Of a stretch of 10,473 nucleotides of DNA, positions 5,884 through 10,473 are shown one piece after another. The notes below the pieces were generated by a model. The model did no database searches, was not told the origin of the DNA, and was given only the letters and a program-made list of their open reading frames with translations. The position numbers and the translations under genes were made by a program. Source of the stretch: Candidatus Parcubacteria bacterium (GTDB lineage Bacteria > Patescibacteriota > Patescibacteriia > JAACEG01); contig JAGLJD010000026.1 in NCBI GenBank assembly GCA_023142625.1, forward strand, positions 1-10,473, in the 5' to 3' direction. Within the stretch, counting starts at the first letter, position 1, and the number at the start of each line of letters is the position of its first letter.

Positions 5884-6954
5884 TTATTTATTAAACAAAA
5901 AATGGCAGACATCGCCGTCTTGCATAATGTATTCTTTTCCTTCAACGCGAATCAATCCTTTTTCGCGCGCGACAGTTTCAGATTTGCAGTTTATTAAATC
6001 CTGCCAATTTATAATTTCCGCGCGGATAAACCCTTGTTCAAAATCATTATGGATTGTTCCAGCAGCTTGCGGCGCCTTGCTGCCGCGCTTGATTGTCCAT
6101 GCCTGATTGATATTTTTGAAGCTTGCTGTATAAAATGTAACGAGGTCTAACAATTTATAAGAGGCTAATATTAGTTTATCCAGCCCGCTCTCGCCAGCGC
6201 CTATCTCTTTTCTATACTCGCTTTCTTCATCTATGGACAATCCTGACAGGTCGGCTTCTAATTTAATATTTATATCTATCGTATTTTTTTTATTATTCAA
6301 CTCGGAACTGACTTCTGATTTCTCGTTAATATTTCTTACATAAATCATCGGCTTTATAGTTAATAAATTCAACTCTTTGATTAAATTTTTTTCATCCTCG
6401 TCTAAATCTGTTTCAATTGCCAATTTTTCATCTTTTAAAATCCTGTCTATTTTTTCGCAAGCTGCTAAAAGTTTTGCGATTTTTTTATCGCAATCGCCGC
6501 GAGACTGCTTTTTAAGTTTCGCAATTCTTTTGTCAACGGTTTCCATATCGGCTAAAATAAGCTCCAAATTTATTGTCCGCGCGTCATCTATCGGATCTAT
6601 TTTATTGTTAACATGGACAATATCCTTATTTTCAAAATCGCGCGCGACTTGGCAGATAGCGTCAACTTCGCGAATGTTGGCAAGAAATTTATTTCCTAAT
6701 CCTTCGCCTTGACTCGCGCCCTTAACCAGCCCCGCAATGTCAACAAATTCAATCGCGGTCGGAATTTTTTGCGTGGCTTGCAAAGTTTCCGCTAATTTAT
6801 CAAGCCGCTTATCCGGAACTTTTACAACACCAACATTCGGATCAATGGTGCAAAAAGGATAATTTTGCGCGTCAACTTGTTTTTTAGTCAGCGCTTGAAA
6901 CAGAGTGGACTTGCCAACATTAGGCAGCCCGACAATTCCTATTGAAAAAGACAT
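5884..6954 (-). CDS. ychF: Redox-regulated, ribosome-associated ATPase YchF
   Basis: YchF is an Obg-related P-loop NTPase that prefers ATP and binds ribosomes, with links to translation and oxidative stress. The 356-residue protein has Walker A GLPNVGKS (9-16), the [13 protein letters not shown] block (32-44), the Walker B/G3 segment [18 protein letters not shown] (71-88), and HVNNKIDP with [21 protein letters not shown] in the helical region. The G4 position reads NINE (208-211), the NxxE variant that explains ATP preference in this family. The C-terminal TGS domain begins near LVTFYTASF (271-279) and includes [20 protein letters not shown], ending HFLFNK. The start at 6954 gives the expected N-terminus ([16 protein letters not shown]). 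Inverted repeat copy B begins 58 bp upstream of the ATG. The gene converges on the phosphoesterase gene with a single base between stops and no visible terminator. Confidence 0.96.
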   Translation of the reverse strand: MSFSIGIVGLPNVGKSTLFQALTKKQVDAQNYPFCTIDPNVGVVKVPDKRLDKLAETLQATQKIPTAIEFVDIAGLVKGASQGEGLGNKFLANIREVDAICQVARDFENKDIVHVNNKIDPIDDARTINLELILADMETVDKRIAKLKKQSRGDCDKKIAKLLAACEKIDRILKDEKLAIETDLDEDEKNLIKELNLLTIKPMIYVRNINEKSEVSSELNNKKNTIDINIKLEADLSGLSIDEESEYRKEIGAGESGLDKLILASYKLLDLVTFYTASFKNINQAWTIKRGSKAPQAAGTIHNDFEQGFIRAEIINWQDLINCKSETVAREKGLIRVEGKEYIMQDGDVCHFLFNK

Positions 6955-7012
6955 AAAATAATTTGTTATTAAACTTTAGATTCTCGTTTTTAGAACTATT
7001 CGCCTTGCTTCT

Positions 7013-7223
7013 TGTCTTTGCGAAAAATGTCCCCCGCCTGTCTTTGCGAGGAATAAGTGGAGCGATAGCGGAACGACTGACGAAGCAATCTCATTACTGA
7101 GCGGACAAATCTATGATTATAGTTTTTTTGTCTATTAACGAAATTGCTTCGTCGCATCTCATTCGCTGCGCTCACTCGACTCCTCGCAAAGACAGATAAA
7201 AAAATACTTCTCGCAAAGACAAG
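7013..7223. repeat. Dispersed inverted-repeat element, copy B, with doubled ends
   Basis: The inner element spans 7039-7194 with perfect 14-bp ends (TGTCTTTGCGAGGA and its complement). Its inner stem is GACGAAGCAATCTC (7079-7092) against GAAATTGCTTCGTC (7140-7153), with one mismatch. A second, outer pair of ends encloses it: CTTGTCTTTGCGA at 7011-7023 and TCGCAAAGACAAG at 7211-7223, a 13-bp perfect match. The right arm of B (7137-7194, complemented) matches the left arm of copy C at about 50 of 58 positions by eye. The element occupies most of the 343-bp gap between ychF and the Dsb-like gene. The rest of that gap is the terminator at 7241-7275 and AT-rich DNA. Confidence 0.85.
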
Positions 7224-7240
7224 CGATTAAATTAAACTAT

Positions 7241-7275
7241 AAAGGCGGAGGGTAAAATAGATTGCCTCCGCCTTT
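7241..7275 (-). terminator. Rho-independent terminator of the Dsb-like gene
   Basis: AAAGGCGGAGG (7241-7251) and CCTCCGCCTTT (7265-7275) make a perfect 11-bp GC-rich stem with a 13-base loop. On the minus strand it lies about 22 bases after the TAG stop (7298-7300) of the gene above and is followed by an AT-rich stretch with interrupted T residues (TTTATAGTTTAATTT). It separates that gene from repeat copy B and ychF. Confidence 0.75.
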
Positions 7276-7297
7276 CTGCTTAAATGCTATTTTCACT

Positions 7298-8365
7298 CTA
7301 ACTTCCGCATCCTCCTGCCGCGCCAGCGGAATTTTGGCTTAATGTTTTTGAACATTCGCTTGGCTGATCGTTAAACGCGTTGCAAACGCCTGATTTATAT
7401 TCATCAGGACTTCGTCCGCCCGTATAATCTACGCCGTTAATAATTATGGTGGGCGAACCGGCTACGCCGTACTTTTTATTCAACTCAACTTCCTCGGCTA
7501 AAAAATTTTCTATTTCATTATCAAGACAGTTGGAAATTTTTGACATATCTATATCTAATTTTGCCATTGGATTGCTCCAGCAAGTTTCAATATTTTCTAT
7601 GCTGCATTCTATATTCACGGCTTCTGTATAATCCCAAAATTTATCTTTATTATATTTATAAACGCAAAGCTCTCGCACATTCTGCCTTAATTCTTTAATT
7701 CCATGCATAGAGCAATATTTTTCTTCTTTGTCATAGCAATAATCTTCAACTTTTACATTTTTTGCCTGTTCTTCGTTCATCCTTGCTTTCATTTTTGTCG
7801 CATAATCCGAATAGATGACATAATGCGGCTCTATCTCAACGCTATCGCCCAATAGGCGCGCTACTGGCAGAAGCCCGTCTTCGGCCTGTTTTCCAAACGG
7901 ACAATAACTCATTGTGAACATTTCCACTTTTGGCTTATCGCTTTTCGGGATATTTTTTTGCTCAGGAGCGCTTTGGCTTGTTGCTGCCGCCATTTTTTGC
8001 CTCTCTTCTTCCATATCAACTCCTTGCTGGAAAAAGATTTTTCCATCTCTGCTAATGTGTATGGTTGAGGTAGAAACCTGATCTTGATTATCGTATGATA
8101 CGGTTGCCGCGTAAACTCCGCCTTCCTCTTTAATCTCTAAAATTTTAAGTTTATCTTTCGTGGCTGGATTGACTTCGTTGATAAATCCAACCCATTCCTG
8201 TCCGGCTTCTTCCGCCGTTAAAATATTCGCGGTTCCGCCGCCCCTGATCTTATTAGTGATTTTCCCATTTTCAAATATCATCAATACTAAAACCGCTAAT
8301 AAAAGTATTGTTGAAAGCATCCACAGGTTCATCCCCTGCTTTTTTGCTTGTGTTGTTCTTGGCAT
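7298..8365 (-). CDS. Membrane-anchored DsbA/thioredoxin-fold protein with CPFG motif
   Basis: This 355-residue protein has a short basic N-terminus, one membrane segment (about 13-31, NLWMLSTILLLAVLVLMIF) and a large outside portion. Residues 46-120 form a small domain reading ILEIKEEGGVYAATVSY...ISRDGKIFF, a module I associate with envelope thiol proteins of candidate phyla. A low-complexity linker (125-145) leads to a thioredoxin-like domain. The active-site position reads MFTMSYCPFGKQAEDG (Cys155), so the usual CxxC is CxxG. The cis-proline loop is GVAGSPTIIING (Pro305). Nine more cysteines follow (210, 218, 234, 254, 262, 280, 328, 338, 353), one in a C-terminal GGCGS tail. An insertion between the active site and the cis-Pro loop resembles the Cys-rich insert of GILT/DsbA-like families. 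A role in extracytoplasmic disulfide chemistry is likely; the exact reaction is uncertain because the second active-site cysteine is missing. It is a single gene with its own terminator at 7241-7275. Confidence 0.72.
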   Translation of the reverse strand: MPRTTQAKKQGMNLWMLSTILLLAVLVLMIFENGKITNKIRGGGTANILTAEEAGQEWVGFINEVNPATKDKLKILEIKEEGGVYAATVSYDNQDQVSTSTIHISRDGKIFFQQGVDMEEERQKMAAATSQSAPEQKNIPKSDKPKVEMFTMSYCPFGKQAEDGLLPVARLLGDSVEIEPHYVIYSDYATKMKARMNEEQAKNVKVEDYCYDKEEKYCSMHGIKELRQNVRELCVYKYNKDKFWDYTEAVNIECSIENIETCWSNPMAKLDIDMSKISNCLDNEIENFLAEEVELNKKYGVAGSPTIIINGVDYTGGRSPDEYKSGVCNAFNDQPSECSKTLSQNSAGAAGGCGS

Positions 8366-8401
8366 AAAATTTTGTTTATATTAAATAATTAAATTTTAAA
8401 T

Positions 8402-8602
8402 TTATTCTTCTTTTTTTGTTTCCAATTTTCTATTCATCTCTTTTTCAATTTACCCTACTATCCAATCTTTCATTTTAACGCCTTTTTCAATTTCAATATC
8501 ATTATCTTTTAAATACTCTCTAAACTTTTTTCATATTTTTTAAAAAATAAACTCATCATCTATGCCTATCGGGCTATCAAGGTTGTTTAATGTATTAAAC
8601 AT
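8402..8602 (-). pseudogene. Probable decayed gene fragment with in-frame stops
   Basis: One minus-strand frame reads protein-like text broken by stops: MFNTLNNLDSPIGIDDEFIF, stop (8540-8542), KI, stop (8531-8533), KKFREYLKDNDIEIEKG plus VKMKDWIVG, stop (8450-8452), then IEKEMNRKLETKKEE and a final TAA at 8402-8404. All pieces share the same frame, and their composition (charged, helix-like, Lys/Glu-rich) is like the coding genes nearby, unlike random AT-rich DNA. I do not recognise the family. Upstream of it (8603-8819) I see only AT-rich DNA and a weak -10-like TATAAC at 8790-8795 that could serve rpmE. Confidence 0.35.
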
Positions 8603-8819
8603 AATTTTTTTACTTAACAAGTTTATTAACTGAAAGAAAAATTTAAAAAAGCGCAGAATAGATAAAAAGCGTAAAAAAATAATTATAATAAGAATTACGC
8701 ACCGAGCCGATAGAACCAATAGACATAAATGACAAATTTTAACGAACAATAATCAATATCCTTTACAAAAAATATATTTATGATTAAATTATAACAGTTA
8801 ATTTTAAAAATGCAAATCT

Positions 8820-9191
8820 ATGAAAAAAGGCATACATCCAACCTATTATGAAAACGCGAAAATAATCTGCGCTTGCGGAGCTGTTTTTCATACTGGCTCA
8901 ACACAGAAAGAGATAAAAATTGAAATCTGCTCCCAGTGCCATCCGTTTTATACAGGCAAGCAAAAATTAGTTGATACTGCCGGACGAGTTGATAAATTCA
9001 AAAAGAGAATGGCCGCGAAAGACGAAGTCTCTAAAGTAAGAAAAGGCAGGAAAGTTAAAAAAATCGCGCGCGCGAAAAGCAAAATGTCAGACGAAGATAA
9101 AAAACCCGCTAAAAAAAAGATAAAAAAGGACGCAAAAAAAATAAAAAAAGATGTAAAAAAGGAAGATAAAAAGAAGCAAAATAAAAAATAA
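8820..9191 (+). CDS. rpmE: 50S ribosomal protein bL31 with long Lys-rich C-terminal tail
   Basis: Residues 1-55 are a standard bL31. They begin [10 protein letters not shown], have a zinc-type cysteine pair CAC at 17-19 and a second pair CSQC at 37-40, and continue [23 protein letters not shown]. This is the zinc-binding (C+) form. bL31 sits at the central protuberance and bridges the large and small subunits. The protein is 123 residues long, whereas bL31 is usually about 65-90. The extra part from about residue 58 is dominated by Lys, with Ala and Asp/Glu, and has repeated [13 protein letters not shown] units, so it is probably disordered and RNA-binding. It is followed by a terminator (9213-9237) and then prfA. 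rpmE next to prfA is a common bacterial order. The start at 8820 gives the exact family N-terminus. Confidence 0.95.
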   Translation: MKKGIHPTYYENAKIICACGAVFHTGSTQKEIKIEICSQCHPFYTGKQKLVDTAGRVDKFKKRMAAKDEVSKVRKGRKVKKIARAKSKMSDEDKKPAKKKIKKDAKKIKKDVKKEDKKKQNKK

Positions 9192-9212
9192 AATTCAAAT
9201 TAAAACAAATTT

Positions 9213-9240
9213 AAAAGGCAGGTTTTTCCTGCCTTTTATT
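9213..9240 (+). terminator. Rho-independent terminator of rpmE
   Basis: AAAAGGCAGG (9213-9222) pairs perfectly with CCTGCCTTTT (9228-9237) around a T5 loop, and the right arm runs into a T-rich end (TTTTATTT). It starts 21 bases after the rpmE stop. It would separate rpmE transcription from prfA, so prfA needs its own promoter or read-through. Confidence 0.8.
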
Positions 9241-9245
9241 TAACA

Positions 9246-9404
9246 CTGTCTTTGCGAGGAGCTGAATGAGCGTAGCGAGTGAGGCGCGACGAAGCAATCT
9301 CGTTGTTTATGCAAAAAATTTGTAATTACAGACTTCTCTGCTTGGTAATGAGATTGCTTCGTCGCTCTTTCTCACTGCGTTCGTTCGGCTCCTCGCAAAG
9401 ACAG
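9246..9404. repeat. Dispersed inverted-repeat element, copy C
   Basis: This 159-bp element has 17-bp perfect termini, CTGTCTTTGCGAGGAGC (9246-9262) and its complement (9388-9404). The inner 16-bp perfect stem GCGACGAAGCAATCTC (9286-9301) pairs with 9350-9365. The middle (9302-9349) is unlike the loops of copies A and B. It begins right after the rpmE terminator and ends 30 bases before the prfA ATG. The element is open in the prfA frame, so it adds a spurious upstream extension from an ATG at 9279. No clean target-site duplication is visible. Confidence 0.88.
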
Positions 9405-9434
9405 AGGAGGAGAATATTTTTCACGAAGAAAATT

Positions 9435-10472
9435 ATGGATAATAAATTATTAAAAATTAAATTGGAATACCAAAAATTAGAGAAAAAACTGCAAGACCTC
9501 GCAATAATCAATAATCACGAGGAATACAAAAAAGTCTCTATGGAATTTAATAAACTTAAAGAAAAATCCGCAAAGATTGATGAGTTGGAAAAAATTGAGA
9601 AAGAAATAATCGGAGCGCGTGAATCGCTAAAAAGCGCTGACGCGGAACTATCTGAAATGGCAAAAGAGGAGATTAAACTCTTAAACAAAAAAAAACAAGA
9701 AGTGGAGGTTGAGTTGGCGCAGTTGCTAAAACCGCAAAATCCGCTGGATAAAAAAAATATTATTATGGAGATTAGGGCGGGAACTGGCGGCGATGAATCA
9801 GCGCTCTTTTCAGCTGATCTTTTCAGAATGTACAGCAAATACTGCGAAAATCAAAATTGGAAAATTGAAATTTTAAGCTCTTCGCCGATCGGAATAGGCG
9901 GATTTAAAGAGATAATTTTCAAAGTGCTTGGCAAGGATGTTTACGGCAACCTTAAACTTGAAAGCGGAACTCATCGCGTGCAAAGAGTGCCAGAAACTGA
10001 AAAAAGCGGGCGGATCCACACTTCAGCCGCGACAATAGCGGTTCTGCCAGAAGCAGAAGAGATAGATTTTAAAATAGACCCAAAGGATTTAAAAATAGAC
10101 ACTTTTTGTTCAAGCGGCGCCGGCGGACAGAGCGTTAACACGACTTATTCAGCCGTTCGTATTACTCACCTTCCGACAAATTTAATCGTTAATTGCCAAG
10201 ATGAAAGATCGCAATTTCAAAACAGGGAAAAAGCGATGGAAATTCTGCGATCGCGATTAATGGATATGGAAGAAAAAAAACGCCAGCAGAAACTGAGTGA
10301 GGATAGAAAAACGCAGGTTGGAAGCGGGGACCGCAGTGAAAAAATCCGCACATACAATTTTCCGCAAGACAGAATCACCGATCATCGCATAAAAAAATCC
10401 TGGCATAATCTGCCAAAAATTATGAACGGTGAAATAGAGGAGGTAATTCAAGAATTAAAAAAAGCTGAATAA
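9435..10472 (+). CDS. prfA: Peptide chain release factor 1
   Basis: RF1 recognises UAA and UAG and triggers peptide release. The 345-residue protein has a Lys/Glu-rich coiled-coil N-terminal domain (about 1-98), then [15 protein letters not shown] (111-125). The stop-codon-reading tripeptide is Pro186-Glu187-Thr188 (PxT) within [16 protein letters not shown], which marks RF1 rather than RF2 (SPF). The catalytic GGQ is at 230-232 in SGAGGQSVN, followed by [14 protein letters not shown] and [23 protein letters not shown]. It is slightly shorter than the usual 355-360 residues, mainly at the C-terminus. An open frame continues upstream to an ATG at 9279, but those 52 residues come from repeat copy C, so I start at 9435, where the family N-terminus begins. 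A perfect AGGAGG lies at 9405-9410, but 24 bases from the ATG, too far for a normal ribosome binding site. It ends in TAA one base before the window end. Confidence 0.96.
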   Translation: MDNKLLKIKLEYQKLEKKLQDLAIINNHEEYKKVSMEFNKLKEKSAKIDELEKIEKEIIGARESLKSADAELSEMAKEEIKLLNKKKQEVEVELAQLLKPQNPLDKKNIIMEIRAGTGGDESALFSADLFRMYSKYCENQNWKIEILSSSPIGIGGFKEIIFKVLGKDVYGNLKLESGTHRVQRVPETEKSGRIHTSAATIAVLPEAEEIDFKIDPKDLKIDTFCSSGAGGQSVNTTYSAVRITHLPTNLIVNCQDERSQFQNREKAMEILRSRLMDMEEKKRQQKLSEDRKTQVGSGDRSEKIRTYNFPQDRITDHRIKKSWHNLPKIMNGEIEEVIQELKKAE

Positions 10473-10473
10473 T

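Noticed and set aside
6377..6712. Plus-strand 111-codon ORF inside ychF
   Set aside because: It is the complement of the conserved YchF helical and G-domain coding sequence and has no family features of its own.
8540..8749. Minus-strand 69-codon hydrophobic ORF as a small membrane protein
   Set aside because: The hydrophobic part comes from AT-rich, T-run DNA without a recognisable start signal; only the C-terminal third joins the decayed frame described at 8402-8602.
4307..9404. The three related repeats as a CRISPR array or tandem repeat
   Set aside because: Copies are kilobases apart, palindromic at 150-bp scale and separated by genes, with no regular spacers.
9279..9434. Upstream ATG giving prfA a 52-residue N-terminal extension
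   Set aside because: The extension is translated from inverted repeat copy C and has no match to the RF1 N-terminus; the family begins at 9435.
10128..10152. GGQSVN with Tyr238 in place of the GGQHVN...D form seen in E. coli RF1
   Set aside because: The GGQSVNTT form is, from memory, common in RF1 of other bacteria such as Firmicutes, so it is normal variation.

Overview
The window is AT-rich, compactly packed bacterial DNA. It looks like a chromosome of the Patescibacteria (Candidate Phyla Radiation) type, or a similarly reduced, low-GC lineage. I infer this from the low GC content, the very short or negative gene spacing, the Lys-rich proteins, gene starts that lack Shine-Dalgarno sequences, and the protein style of the Dsb-like and GT-C proteins. 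No rRNA or tRNA is present to fix the lineage. TGA is used as a terminator (gene ending at 2469) and never occurs inside the conserved genes, so the UGA-to-Gly code of Gracilibacteria does not apply.

Left third (1-2870): an accessory region. It starts with the C-terminal tail of an unidentified protein. A 16-codon mini-ORF resembling a RhuM N-terminus follows, then a complete RhuM-family gene. Eleven bases later comes a DUF262 protein with a C-terminal HNH nuclease domain, which is the architecture of GmrSD-like restriction proteins. I read the last two as a two-gene, defence-like cassette. The 400 bp after it hold an orphan open frame, a perfect 32-bp palindrome and two hairpins on the terminating side of the next gene.

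Middle and right (2872-10472): a conserved housekeeping segment. It holds a polytopic GT-C-type membrane glycosyltransferase (minus), yidD (plus), rnhB (minus), a YfcE-like metallophosphoesterase (plus), ychF (minus), a membrane-anchored DsbA/thioredoxin-fold protein with a CPFG active-site motif (minus), rpmE for ribosomal protein bL31 with a long Lys-rich tail (plus), and prfA for release factor 1 (plus). Between the Dsb-like gene and rpmE lies what looks like a decayed gene fragment with in-frame stops.

The most striking unexplained structure is a family of imperfect inverted repeats of about 150-210 bp, present three times (4307-4456, 7013-7223, 9246-9404). Each has TGTCTTTGCGAGGA-type termini and an inner GACGAAGCAATCTC / GAGATTGCTTCGTC stem. 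Each sits immediately upstream of the start codon of a conserved gene (yidD, ychF, prfA). They look like a MITE- or RPE-like mobile palindromic family. In two cases the repeat is open in frame with the downstream gene and would inflate its predicted N-terminus. The true starts I chose are 4467 for yidD and 9435 for prfA.

The genes share a translation theme: bL31 and RF1, the ribosome-associated ATPase YchF, and YidD for membrane insertion. RNase HII contributes genome maintenance. The glycosyltransferase and the thiol-disulfide protein act at the cell envelope.
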